A DNA stretch of 64,000 bases, from the NCBI GenBank assembly GCA_963801185.1, contig CAWDDW010000001.1:62001-126000 (forward strand). The letters run 5' to 3'. Under the pieces are notes generated by a model. That model worked only from the letters and a program-made list of their open reading frames with translations. It was not told where the DNA came from and did not search any database. Below are positions 49,001 through 59,325 of this stretch, piece after piece (the first letter of the stretch is position 1; the number at the start of each line of letters is the position of its first letter). The stretch is from Palsa-601 sp963801185. Its GTDB lineage: Bacteria > Actinomycetota > Acidimicrobiia > Acidimicrobiales > Bog-793. Position numbers and translations under genes: made by a program.

Positions 49001-52000
49001 CTCCCAACGCGATCGGCCTTCGTACCGGAGTCAGCCGGTTCCCGTCCCGCAGCGCCACTACGCCACTTGTGTCGCCGAGGACATCGGTAGCAACGAGCTC
49101 CAACGTTCTCGGATCGGGTTGCTCGGGCAGGTCGACGACAAGCGTGCCGAGGTTCTCGTACTCCTTCGGCGCCACACCGCCCACACCGAACGCGAGCGCG
49201 TCGAGGGGGCGAGTGGGGCGTGCGCCGTCCGCGTCCGTCGCGCTGCGCGTGACGAGCACCAGCCGCGTCCTCCCCGGCCTGGCACCGAGGAGCCGCGCAG
49301 CGCTCATGGCGTCGTCGAGCCAGCGCGTCGTCGCCGTGAGAACGTCGCTGATAACTGCGGGACCGAAAATGACGATCCCACGTATGTCCGCGGCGACGGA
49401 CCCGGTATTGCTGCCGTTTGTCACCGTTGCCCCTTGCGCGCGAAGGGCTTCGACCACCCCCTGTGTCACCGGATCGATCGCGTCCCCGACAACCGCCCAG
49501 GTGCCTTCGAGCGGCATCGGCACAGGCGCTGGGGCGATCTGCCAGTCCGGCACCGACCCCCACTCCTCGAGAGGGCGGCGGCGAAGCGGTGTGCCGACGC
49601 CGGCAGTCTGGACCGGTCGCACCGCGGTCGCGAGGGAGGCGGTCTCCCCGGGGTCGATCCAGTGCCGCTGACGCTCGAAGGGGTAGGTGGGCAGGCGCAG
49701 ACGCCGGCGGGCGCCTGGCGCGGCTAATGGGGCCAAGTCGACCGGTGCTCCGGCGCACCAGAGCCGTCCCAACGCACCAAGGCTGTAGACGGTGTCGTCG
49801 ACTGCGTCGTTGGGGTGACGGAGCGACGCGATCGCCGCGATCGGCCGGACGGGATGGCGACGCGCGTGTGACGAGAGTCCTTGACCCGGTCCGACTCCAC
49901 GGTGAGAGCGTCGCCTGAGGCGAGAGCCACGCCGAGACCGGCGGCGAACCTCACGGTTCCCCTCAGATGCGCTACCCAGTACGAGGGATCCGTTGCCTGC
50001 GCCGAGGTGATCCACTCCCCGGTGAGGTTCGAGACGTAGGGGAGCGTCGGCTCTGAAAGCGCCACCCCCCTCAGCGCGGCAGCGAATTCGTCCAGCACCG
50101 GGTCAAGTAGGTGTGAGTGCGCCGCCGCCGCAAGCGGTATGCGGGCGACGCTCACTCCCGCTTGCTCGAGCCGCTCTGCCAGTGCGTCCAGAGCGGGAGT
50201 CGCTCCCGAGACGACACACTCATCGGACGCATTGACTGCTGCCAGCGAGAGGTCCGGCCCGATCTGCCTGACGAGCTCTGATTCGCCCAGTGCAACGGTC
50301 ATCATCGCCGCGTTCTGACCGGCTCGGCCCATGAGCTCGGCGCGGACACCGACAAGGCGGACGGCGTCGGCGAGCGAGAGCACGCCGGACAGGAGCGCGG
50401 CGGCGTACTCACCGAGACTGTGGCCGACGAGGCAGTCCGGAAAGGCCCCGAGGGACATGTACTGGCGGGCTAGAGCCACCTCGGTCACGAAGACCGAGAG
50501 AAGCGAGATGACCGGGTCCCGCAACACCTCTGGGTCGGCGTCGGGGCGGAGCATCGGCGCCAGGTCGAGATCGAGGCTCCTCCCGCACCGCGACTATGCC
50601 GTCAGCTCGAGCGTCATGGAAAGCGGCGAAACGGGAGTCGAGCCCGGCGCCCATGCCGACGTACTGCGACCCTCCTCCCGGGAAGAGGAAGATGAGGCGC
50701 GGGACGTGCTCGCGCGCGACACCGTCGTGGCTACGCCTGAGGTCGGGAACACGCAGCAGCTTCACCGCCTCCGGGGCATCTGCGGCGACCACCGCACGGC
50801 GATGGGCAAAGCCGCGACGGGCGACCACCAAGGTGTGGGCGACGTCGGCGAGGTCGGGCACACCATCTGGGTCGCGCTCGGGCACCAGCCGATCATCGGC
50901 GCCGAGGGCCGCCTCGAGATGATCAGCCAGCCGGTGGGCCGTGCGATCGAGGGCAGCCTCGCTGCGGGCCGAGAGGACGAGCAGCTGCTCCGTCAACCCG
51001 GGCTCGGCTGTGGGAATGGGAGGGGCTTCTTCCACGATGACGTGCGCGTTGGTGCCGCCGACACCGAGCGAGGAGATTCCTGCCCGACGCGGGCCGTCGG
51101 CCGTCCACGGCGTCCCTTCGTCCGTGATTGTGAAGGGGCTCTTCTGGAGCTCGAGCAGCGTGCTCGGCGCGGTGAAGTTCGCGAGCGGGGGAAGCCAGCC
51201 ATGGCGGAGGGCCTGCACCACCTTGATGAGGCTCGCGACGCCGGCCGCCGTGTCGAGATGCCCGATGTTGGGCTTAGTCGACACCAAACGGCAGAATCCC
51301 GTCTCGGCGGTGTCGGCGCGGAAGGCCTCGGTGAGGGCGGTGAACTCGACGGGGTCCCCGACGGCGGTCCCGGTGCCGTGGGCTTCGAGCAGCGTGATGC
51401 TGCGCGCGTCGACACCGGCGACAGCGAGCGCTTCTCGCACGACGTCGATGTGGCCGTCGACGCTCGGGGCGAGGTAACCGACCTTGCGTGCACCGTCGTT
51501 GTTGACGGCGCTGCCCCGGAGCAAGGCCAGAATCGGGTCCCCGTCCCGGACGGCGTCATCCAACCGCCGGAGGGCGACCACGCCGACCCCACTCGTGAGC
51601 ACCGTGCCGGCGGAGTTGACGTCGAAGGCGTGACACCGGCCATCCGGGGCGAGGATCTCGCCATCGTGGTAGACGTAGCCGACTCCGTGAGGAACTTCGA
51701 TCGTCGCGCCACCGGCGAGGGCGAGATCGCACTCCAAGGCGAGCAGGCTCTGAGCGGCAAGGTGCACCGCCACGAGCGAGGTCGAACAGGCCGTCTGCAC
51801 ATTGACGCTCGGCCCGCGCAGGTCGAGGCGGTACGACACTCCGGTGGTGAGGAAATCCTTGTCATTGGCAGTATGGCGAAGGAGGAACCAGCCAAGGTCC
51901 CGCACGAGCTCGCCTCTCGTGAGCAGGTTGTGCACGAGGTAGGTGTTCATGCCGCAGCCCGCGAACACGCCGATTGACCCCGAGAACCGCTCTGGCACGT

Positions 52001-52334
52001 GGCCGGCCGACTCGAGGGCCTCCCATGCACACTGGTAGAAGTGGCGATGCTGGGGATCCATGACGGCCGCGTCGCGCGGTCCGATCCCGAAGAACTCAGC
52101 GTCGAAGCACTCCACGTCGTCGAGGACACCGGCACGCCGGACGTACAGCGGGTCGCTCAACGACAGTGGATCCACGCCGCGTGCCTCTAGCTCACCGGTG
52201 TCCAGATCGACCAGGCAGTCCTCACCTCGGGAGACTCGTCGCCACAGGGAGTCCGGGTCGGGCGCGCCCGGGAACCGCCCCGCCATGCCGACAATGGCGA
52301 TCTCTGATCCGGTCAGCTCGCCCGTTGTGCTCAT
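46088..52334 (-). CDS. Type I polyketide synthase, KS-AT-KR-DH-ACP-TE (three frame breaks)
   Basis: A single PKS module of about 2,081 residues after repair. KS: Cys183 in QTACSTSL, His319 in AHGTGT, His359 in KPNIGH. AT: FPGGGSQYVGMG, GHSLGEYAAAL and AAHSHLLDPVL, of the malonyl-type group. KR: TGGLGGVGSSLA, GSTSTYLAPPGQASYVAAG; Tyr is present but the usual Asn four residues on is Gly. DH: EHRLDDGTRALPG and HPALVD. ACP: FFELGGHSLIA. TE: GYSGGG and PGGHQSMF. Breaks: extra base at 50575–50576 (VREELDLDLAPM), missing base at 49894–49895 (TVEVGPGQGLSS), extra base in the C run at 48251–48254 (ELFGKLAAEDW). KR precedes DH, unlike the common DH-KR order. ATG 52334 overlaps the NRPS stop. It probably adds one malonyl unit, reduces and dehydrates it, and the TE releases the product. 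Confidence 0.88.
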
Positions 52335-55300
52335 GCTGGATCACCCCGCCGGCTGGTCAGGGCGGCTCGCCGTCGCGCTCCTCGGTCCGCTGCGTCCGCC
52401 GAGCTGAGCTGGGCATTGCCGTTTGTGCTGGGTTCGCCGGCCGAGCCCAGATTCGCCCCCGGCGCGAGCCAGAACACGATCTCAGCCAGGTGGGCTCCGA
52501 GCGTGCGAGCGGTCGGGTAGCGGAAAATGTCAGTGAGAGCCAGCGGAGCCGCGGTCTGCTCACAGAGCTCCCGGAAGACCTTGACGGCCAGGAGCGAGTG
52601 CCCGCCTATGTCGAAGAAGTTGTCGTCGCGTCCCACGGAGCGCTCGAGGACTTCGGACCATGCGGCTGCCACAATGTCTTCTGCCGCCTGAGAGCTAGCG
52701 GTCGCCGTGCCACGGCCGCCAGTGCCCGGAGAAACACTTGCGGCGGGTGCTGGGACGGCGGCGTTCGTGCGATCGAGGCGGAGTCTCGGCGAGAGGGCTG
52801 CCCGGTCGATCTTGCCGTTCGGCGTCAGCGGGAAAGCCTCCACCACGACGATGCGCGACGGAACAATGGCCTCGGGCAGTGCGGACCTAGCATGCTCCCT
52901 GAGGGCCTCTGCCGAGATCGCCTCGCCGTCGCGGGTGACGACGTAGCCCTCGAGGAGCGTCGAGGCACCCGTCCCGACGGTTCGCGCGACCGCGCGGACA
53001 ACCGCGGGGTGAGTTTCGAGGACAGCCTCGATCTCGCCCAGCTCGACACGGTGGCCACGGAGCTTGATCTGGTTGTCGATCCGGCCGTGGAAGTGGACGA
53101 GCCCATCGTCGTCGACCCTCGCCAGGTCGCCTGTGGCGTAGCAACGACCAAGCCCTGGCGGGGTGACGAAGCGAGCAGCAGTGAGGTCATCGCGCCCGAG
53201 ATAGCCGCGGCTCACACCGGCGCCGCCGATGTGGAGCTCGCCGAGCACGCCGACGGGACACTGCACGCCCTTGGCATCAAGGACGTGCACTTTGGTGTTC
53301 GCGACGGGTCGTCCGATCGGTACCGGGCCGTCGTGGTCGGCGGGTATCTCGTGAACGAGTGACCAGATCGTGGTCTCGGTCGGGCCGTACATGTTCGTAA
53401 TCCGTCCGGGCATGACGCGTCGCAGCTCGGCTGCCAGCGTCGAGGGCAATTCTTCGCCACCAACGAAGAGGTGCCGCAGCGGCGACAGGGCCGCCCGGTC
53501 GGCGGCGTCGGCCAGCAGCAGGGTCGCTAGCGACGGGGTGCACTGAAGATGGGTGACCTTGTGACGGGTGATGAGCGACGAGATCGACTCTGGCTCGGAC
53601 TCGGTCCGTGAACCCGAGGCGGCGAAACGTTCGCGCGCCATGTTCCTCAGCTCCGCGATGCGCTCGAATCCTGCCACCGCCCGATCGTGATCGACGCCGA
53701 AGTCGACGAGGCAGGCGATCTCGTCCACTCCCGCAGTGACCATCTGTACCACCAGCTCCATCGCGTCCTCGGGGGAGCCGAACAGCCCGGCGGTGCCCAG
53801 GTAGCGGTCGGCGGCCGCGTCGAGCAGCTGATCGAGCTCGCTCGGTGAGAGCGACCGGAACACCTCGTCGGCGTCTGCACCGCCACCTCGTAGCGTGGGG
53901 AACGAGGACGCCATGTCCTTCAGGAGGGACGTTGCCGATGCAAGGTACGTCTTGAACGGCTCCCGGGCAGCGCCGTGAGCCGTTTCGCGATCCGCGTCGA
54001 GGTAGGTGTGCACCATCAAGGTGACCCGGCCCTCGCCCGAGTGTCCGGCAGCCTGCCTAGCAGCCCGATAGGAGGCGATCTTGGCCGTGAGTTGCTCGAT
54101 CGATTGCCCGAGGAGGTGGGTGAGGAGGTTGCAGCCCAATCGACCCGCCAATTCGAACGACTCGGCGCTGCCCACGGTGGTCAACCAGAGCGGCACCTGG
54201 TCCTGCACGGGCCGGGGAAGCGTCTGGACGTCGACGTCGCCCTTCGGGCCGGCGAACGCAACATGCTCGCCGGCCCACAGCCGTCGCACGAGCTGAATGT
54301 TTTCGACAAGACGGCTCTTGGAGTCGGCGTACGCGTCCGGATTGAGGACGAAGTCATTCGGCTGCCACCCAGAGGCCATGGCCATTCCGACCCGGCCATT
54401 CGACAGGTTGTCGACGACGGACCAGTCCTCTGTGACGGTGATCGGCGAGTGAAGCGGTAATACGACGCTGCCGGCGCGGATCGCCACCCGCTCGGTGATG
54501 GCGGCGATAGCCGCCCCGGTGATCGCCGGGTTGGGGTAGATGCCGCCGAAAGCGTGGAAGTGGCGCTCCGGCGTCCAGATCGCTTCGAATCCATTGCGGT
54601 CGGCAAAGCGAGCCCCGTCCATCAGCAGCCGATAGCCGACGTCACCGTCGGCCTCCGCGCTGGCGAAGTAGAAGAGGCTGAACGTGGGCCTCGACCCGGC
54701 CACCGAGCGACCTGGTGCCTCCACGACGCCTTGGCGGGAGTCGCCTCGTACGACGACCTGGAAACCCCGGGTCAACGTCCAGAGGAGCTCGAGGATCGAG
54801 ATGTCAAACGAGAGGCTCGTGACTGCGAGCCAGACCCCGGGTGGGTCGTGGCCGATCACCTCGTCCATCGCCGCGAAGAAGTTGATCACGTTGCGATGCT
54901 CGACCATCACCCCCTTCGGCCGACCCGTCGACCCCGAGGTGTAGATGACATAGGCGAGGTCCTCCGCTGTGGCTGGTGCTGCCGCGTCGCGTGCCGGCAG
55001 GCCGACCGCGAGCGGTGGTAGCTGGTCGCGAGGATCGACGACGGGGACGCCCGGTGGGAGCCACGATGCCGGCTGCGTAGCGATCACGGCGGCAAGTCCG
55101 GCGTCCGCGGCCATGAGACGGAGGCGTTCGGTCGGATATGCAGGATCGAGCGGGACATATGCGGCACCGCGCGCCAGCACAGCCAGCACTGCAGGTACGA
55201 GATGCTCGTCGCGGCCGAGGGCGATTCCGACGAGATCTCCGCGCCGGACTCCACGCGCAGCGAGGAGCCGGGCGAGCTTCTCGGTGCGGTTGCGGAGGTC

Positions 55301-55789
55301 CCCGTAGGTGAGCGTGGTGCCGCCTGCGGTGACGGCTGGCGCGTTCGGAGTCGCCGCAGCTTGCCGTGCGAAGGCCATGGCGACCGTGTCGCGCTCGTCG
55401 AAGTCTCGAGACGTGTCGTTCACCTTCTCGAAGATGTCGGCATCTGGCGGTCCGATGAGCGGTACACGCCAGACGGATTCGCCAACGCCGGTGGCGACGG
55501 CCGCGAGCACACCTCTCAGCTGTGCTGCGGCACGCTCCAGCGCCGCTTCCGACATTGACCCGGTCGCGGCGCTGAGCACAATGCCACTGTCAGCCACCTC
55601 GAGATGCAACGGAGTACTCGGCTCGGGCGTGACAGCTCGGCATCCGGAGAGCCCGCGTTCGTCGTCGATGGCCACGGCGCCTCGGATGAAACGCCCGCGG
55701 AGCTCCGGGTCACGAGCCACCAGGTCGGCGAGCCAGGGCCCGTCACCCATAGCTGCCTCGAGGGCAGTTCTAGCTGAGCGCACGGCCAC
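52331..55789 (-). CDS. NRPS module: A domain with inserted luciferase-like monooxygenase, PCP
   Basis: 1,152 residues. Residues 1–110 resemble the C-terminal part of a condensation domain (ALERAAAQLRGVLAAVA, FEKVNDTSRDFDE) without a catalytic HHxxxDG. The A domain runs from about 125: YTSGSTGRPKGVMVEH (282–298), SFDISILELLW (A4), NMYGPTETTIWS (A5, 799–810), YATGDLARVDDDG, NQIKLRGHRVELGEIE and PLTPNGKIDR (Lys993). Between A4 and A5, residues about 367–722 are a luciferase-like FMN monooxygenase (FSLFYFASAEADGDVGYRLL, WTPERHFHAFGG, GRVGMAMASGWQPNDF). The PCP Ser is at about 1065 in FFDIGGHSLLAVKV. Pocket residues read D-I-L-Q-F-G-M-I-W, close to glycine codes; this is manual alignment. The formyltransferase gene ends 9 bases upstream and may be the same protein. 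Confidence 0.9.
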   Translation of the reverse strand: MAVRSARTALEAAMGDGPWLADLVARDPELRGRFIRGAVAIDDERGLSGCRAVTPEPSTPLHLEVADSGIVLSAATGSMSEAALERAAAQLRGVLAAVATGVGESVWRVPLIGPPDADIFEKVNDTSRDFDERDTVAMAFARQAAATPNAPAVTAGGTTLTYGDLRNRTEKLARLLAARGVRRGDLVGIALGRDEHLVPAVLAVLARGAAYVPLDPAYPTERLRLMAADAGLAAVIATQPASWLPPGVPVVDPRDQLPPLAVGLPARDAAAPATAEDLAYVIYTSGSTGRPKGVMVEHRNVINFFAAMDEVIGHDPPGVWLAVTSLSFDISILELLWTLTRGFQVVVRGDSRQGVVEAPGRSVAGSRPTFSLFYFASAEADGDVGYRLLMDGARFADRNGFEAIWTPERHFHAFGGIYPNPAITGAAIAAITERVAIRAGSVVLPLHSPITVTEDWSVVDNLSNGRVGMAMASGWQPNDFVLNPDAYADSKSRLVENIQLVRRLWAGEHVAFAGPKGDVDVQTLPRPVQDQVPLWLTTVGSAESFELAGRLGCNLLTHLLGQSIEQLTAKIASYRAARQAAGHSGEGRVTLMVHTYLDADRETAHGAAREPFKTYLASATSLLKDMASSFPTLRGGGADADEVFRSLSPSELDQLLDAAADRYLGTAGLFGSPEDAMELVVQMVTAGVDEIACLVDFGVDHDRAVAGFERIAELRNMARERFAASGSRTESEPESISSLITRHKVTHLQCTPSLATLLLADAADRAALSPLRHLFVGGEELPSTLAAELRRVMPGRITNMYGPTETTIWSLVHEIPADHDGPVPIGRPVANTKVHVLDAKGVQCPVGVLGELHIGGAGVSRGYLGRDDLTAARFVTPPGLGRCYATGDLARVDDDGLVHFHGRIDNQIKLRGHRVELGEIEAVLETHPAVVRAVARTVGTGASTLLEGYVVTRDGEAISAEALREHARSALPEAIVPSRIVVVEAFPLTPNGKIDRAALSPRLRLDRTNAAVPAPAASVSPGTGGRGTATASSQAAEDIVAAAWSEVLERSVGRDDNFFDIGGHSLLAVKVFRELCEQTAAPLALTDIFRYPTARTLGAHLAEIVFWLAPGANLGSAGEPSTNGNAQLSSADAADRGARRRAALTSRRGDPA

Positions 55790-55797
55790 TTCGAAAT

Positions 55798-57085
55798 TTA
55801 GTACTCGGGATCTTCCGGCAGCTCCACGATCGCGATCGGGCGCCGGACCAGGGGGGCCGTAGCAGCCACGACCGCTAGCACCGGGGCATCTGCGACCTCC
55901 AGCGGCACGACAAGCGAGCCCGTCAACCGTGCAACCCAGACCGCGGCGGCGGCGGCGATCTCCACCAAAGAGTGAGACTCCTCGGTGACGACAACCTGTC
56001 GTCGTCCCAGCGCTCCCAAGCCGGACACGCTCCCGACCTCGACTACTGGTACGTGTCGCAGCCGACGCATGACGGAGGCCTCCGCTCGCGCCATGCTCGG
56101 GTCCTGATCCTCGAGGGCGGCGAGGAACCGATCGGGAGGAGGATCCAAGACGGGCGCCACCGGGCCGTCGAGTTGGGCGAAGACGTCGTCGGCCGGGACA
56201 GGTACGCCGTTGGCATCGCTGAGGCCCTCAAGGAGGAGATCACCATCGGCCATGGTGATGGTCAGGCCCCTCTCACTCAGCGCGATCGCGCCCACCGGCG
56301 CGGCACTGTCAGAAGGGAGGCTGCGAGCAGCGCCGACGACCCAGAACCGTTTGCCTGCCACGAGCCGGACCGAACCCATGGGATTACGAATCCGAGCACC
56401 GAGGTCGAGGGCGCGAACCGCCCGCGCCATCTCCCTGGCCGTTCGGCGTCGATCGACGATCGTCTCGCTGCGGGGCCGGTCGTACCGTCCCCGGTAAAAG
56501 CGGGGGCGGTCGGGCTGCCGCGTGGTCACAACCTCACCGCGAACGACGGCCGTTACGACAGCAGGAAACGACTCGAGGGCCGCGGCGAAGCACTTGGTGT
56601 TCAGCGAGTAGGCCGTCTCGTCCGCGCTCAGCTCTACCTCGGCAGTGGCCACGATGTCACCGGCGTCCACCTCTTCAGTTAGGAGGTGCCAAGTGACCGC
56701 ATGGGTGACGGCGCCCGACAACAGCGCCCAACTCGTGACGTTCCGTCCCGCGAGGTCAGGTAGAGGACCGTCATGGAAGTTCAGCGCGAGCCTCGAAGCG
56801 TCGGAGGCTCTCGTCGGGGACGACCCGGAAATTACCGACGCTGAAGAGCAGTTCGGCCTCGAAGTGGCCGATAGCTGCCGCGAGACCCGCGGCCGGTGAG
56901 CGAACAGCTATGCCCCGAGCGGCGGCCCACGACGCGGCGGCTGGGTGGTCGGATATGACCCCGACGACCTCCAGCCCGCCGCTCAGCGCCAGGTCGGCGC
57001 ACTCGAGCACGAGCGCGCGGTCGCCGACGAAGACTGTCCTCCGCTTGCGGGATCGAATCACTACGGTCCCGGACCGGTTGCTCAT
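55798..57085 (-). CDS. Formyltransferase (Fmt-like) with C-terminal condensation-like segment (frameshifted)
   Basis: The N-terminal part (RRTVFVGDRALVLECADLAL, VGVISDHPAAASWAAARGI, LLFSVGNFRVVPD) joins, after removing one base at 56791–56792, to LALNFHDGPLPDLAGRN. That segment holds the Asn-x-His of 10-formyl-THF-dependent transferases, and EEVDAGDIV supplies the Asp. A C-terminal Fmt-type domain follows (GRYDRPRSETIVD, GLTITMADGDLLLEGL). The last 110 residues, from about DDVFAQLDGPVAPVLD, look like the middle of a condensation domain lacking HHxxxDG. About 428 residues; ATG 57085, with an in-frame TTG just upstream. The order F–(C-like)–A–PCP recalls LgrA of linear gramicidin, where the formyl group is put on the carrier-bound amino acid. 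One missing base near 55795 would fuse it to the NRPS. Confidence 0.82.
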
Positions 57086-57337
57086 CAACTACACCCCCGC
57101 GAGCACAGACCCTCGCACGATCCGCGTATCACGACGTAAGGCTATCCGCCCGGGCAACACGAGGTTTCTGGCACCGCACCGATAAGAGGCGATCAGTCGC
57201 GAGTTCGACAACGCTCCCGCTCGGCTGCCATTGACAACAGTTCGCTGGCGACGCCTCAGGCAGCGCACCTTCTCGAACACTCTCGCCCATACCCCACAGT
57301 GCGCATCGACCTGGCCGAGCTTCCTCGGCAGCGCCTC

Positions 57338-59233
57338 TTACGGCCCTTCGGGCCACAAGTCGCTCTCGATCGTTGACAGTGTCTGCCCCGCGAACACCGA
57401 CCGGCACCAGACTTCGGCCGACCAGAGTCGGACGCGCAACGCGCCCTGAGCAGACTCCAGGACATCTGCAAACTCACGGGTCGGGAAACCAAACACATCC
57501 CTGAATACGCCGTCGGACAAAAATAGGGGGTTCGCGGCGTCCTCGATCCACGCGCCAGCATCGAACATCATGCCGTAGATCTTCGGTCGGTGGGCGATCT
57601 TCCAAGGCAGCAGACCTCGAGCGACGTCGCGCAGGATGCCCTTGCTCCAAGGGCTCACCCTGAACTCGAGAGGCAGGTTCAGAGCGAGTTCGACGACACG
57701 AGGATCGAGAAACGGCACTCGTGCCTCGACGGAGACTTGCATCATATTCTTGTCCATGCGGCTCAACAGGTGCGAAAGGGTGAAGTCAAGGTCGCGCAAC
57801 AGCTTCGTCTCGAGCGCAGCCCTCGGTCCAGCGTGGTGCATGTATGCGGACTCGATTTCCGCCTTGATTGCGTCGTCACCGGCTATCCCATCACCGGTTG
57901 TCTCGTCACCCGTAGGGCTGTTCGCACCCGATCCGTTGCGGCCTCTCGGAATACGTACGGCGGCTAGCTTTTTCAGCCGCCTGTCTACCGCCCGGAGAGT
58001 AGCTAGTGGGTGTCCGAGCATGACCGGTTCCAGGGTGCGGATCGCCCGCTGGCTCGGCGACAAGAATGTGGCTAAGGGGACAGTTCGCCCGCCGATGTAC
58101 CCGCCGAACAACTCGTCCGCCCCCTCCCCCGTCAGAAGGACCTTGATACCACGGCCACGGGCACGCTCGGCCATTTGCGATATGGTCACGGAGCTTGCAG
58201 TTGCCAACGGAGCGCCGAAGTGAAGAGTTGCTGCCACGAAGCCGCTCCTCCAGCCCGATTTCGTGACTTCGAACTGGTCAAGTTCGATTCCCAACGCGTC
58301 GGCTACGCGCTGCGCAGCTGGGCCTTCGTCGAAAGCCGGGTCGCCCTTGTACCTGGCCCCGAAGGCGACGAGATCACTCTTGACCTCCACGGCCAACACG
58401 GTGATGAGACTCGAGTCCACTCCGCCGGAGAGCAAGGTCCCCATCGGAACATCGCCGAGTAGAGCATCGTGGACGGCGGAGCGAAGAGTGCCCTCCAGCT
58501 CGGAGACGAGGGTCGAGCGGGTACTCGCTTGCAACTGCCTTTGGCGTTCCGCGTCTACATGGCTCGTGGCGGAGTCCCAGCGGTGGCTTGTGACCCGTGA
58601 AGAGTCGAGTGCGATCTCCAACCAGGTACCCGGTGAGAGCCTGCGAATGCCGCTTAGAAGCGTGTCGTCTCCTGGATAGCACGACCAATCGAGGATGCTT
58701 CTCCAACCGTCCGTCCGCGCTGATGGTTTGATGCCGGCCGCCAACAGCGCATCGGGTTCGCTTGCGAACCAGATGGCATCATCCGCGCAGGCTATATACA
58801 GAGGCTTGATACCGAAACGGTCACGGGCCAGCAGCAGGCGCCCAGCCGTGAGGTCGAGCGCGGCGAACGCGAACTGACCGTTGAGACGCGGAAGCACACT
58901 TGGACCCCAATGGGCGAGCGCATGCAAGAGTGTGTCGGTGTCTCCGTCGGACACGAAGGACTCGCTGTCAAATTCACTGCGGATCGCCTTGTGGTTGAAG
59001 ATCTCTCCATTGAATGAGAGCCACCAGGCTCCGCTGGGGTGACGCATCGGCTGGCGCGCTCGCTCGCTTACGTCGACGATCGCAAGGCGCGTATGGACAA
59101 GCCCGACGTTGTCGAGTATCTCCACGCCCGACCCGTCAGGACCACGATGCGTGAGGGCGTCACGCATCGCCGCGAGTCGCTCAGGCGAGGGGCTCTGGCC
59201 GCGAGGAACCACGCAGCCGCCGATACCGCACAT
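57338..59233 (-). CDS. asnB: Asparagine synthase-type amidotransferase (second copy)
   Basis: A 631-residue class II glutamine amidotransferase with an intact frame. Cys2 of MCGIGGCV is the glutaminase nucleophile; HRGPDGSG, LSFNGEIFNHKAIRSEF and SDGDTDTLLHALAHWG complete that half. The synthetase half has the PP-loop TLLSGGVDSSLI, LLTGEGADELFGGYIGG, MDKNMMQVSVEARVPFLDPR and AHRPKIYGMMFDAGAW. It differs from the copy at 12.9 kb in sequence and context. Here it stands between the tandem hydrolase (92 bases upstream) and the formyltransferase (252 bases downstream), all on the minus strand. Amidation of a carboxylate in the cluster's product or on the glycan is more likely than housekeeping asparagine synthesis. 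Related amidotransferases accompany exosortase A polysaccharide loci. Confidence 0.92.
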   Translation of the reverse strand: MCGIGGCVVPRGQSPSPERLAAMRDALTHRGPDGSGVEILDNVGLVHTRLAIVDVSERARQPMRHPSGAWWLSFNGEIFNHKAIRSEFDSESFVSDGDTDTLLHALAHWGPSVLPRLNGQFAFAALDLTAGRLLLARDRFGIKPLYIACADDAIWFASEPDALLAAGIKPSARTDGWRSILDWSCYPGDDTLLSGIRRLSPGTWLEIALDSSRVTSHRWDSATSHVDAERQRQLQASTRSTLVSELEGTLRSAVHDALLGDVPMGTLLSGGVDSSLITVLAVEVKSDLVAFGARYKGDPAFDEGPAAQRVADALGIELDQFEVTKSGWRSGFVAATLHFGAPLATASSVTISQMAERARGRGIKVLLTGEGADELFGGYIGGRTVPLATFLSPSQRAIRTLEPVMLGHPLATLRAVDRRLKKLAAVRIPRGRNGSGANSPTGDETTGDGIAGDDAIKAEIESAYMHHAGPRAALETKLLRDLDFTLSHLLSRMDKNMMQVSVEARVPFLDPRVVELALNLPLEFRVSPWSKGILRDVARGLLPWKIAHRPKIYGMMFDAGAWIEDAANPLFLSDGVFRDVFGFPTREFADVLESAQGALRVRLWSAEVWCRSVFAGQTLSTIESDLWPEGP

Positions 59234-59325
59234 GGGTCGAGGATAGTGGAACCGTCACCCAGCCTGAGACAGGGTCACAACCCGCTCTCGGCCTATAAGC
59301 CCGGGCTGGCGGACGACTCCAAACC

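Noticed and set aside
50331..51977. Long plus-strand open frame (548 codons)
   Set aside because: It is antisense to the KS and AT domains of the PKS, which are unmistakable on the other strand.
52166..53362. Plus-strand open frame (398 codons)
   Set aside because: It is antisense to the NRPS adenylation and PCP domains and has no recognisable domain.
57089..57280. Small minus-strand frame (63 codons) between asnB and the formyltransferase gene
   Set aside because: No domain, an uncertain start and immediate abutment to the formyltransferase start; it cannot be told from leader sequence.
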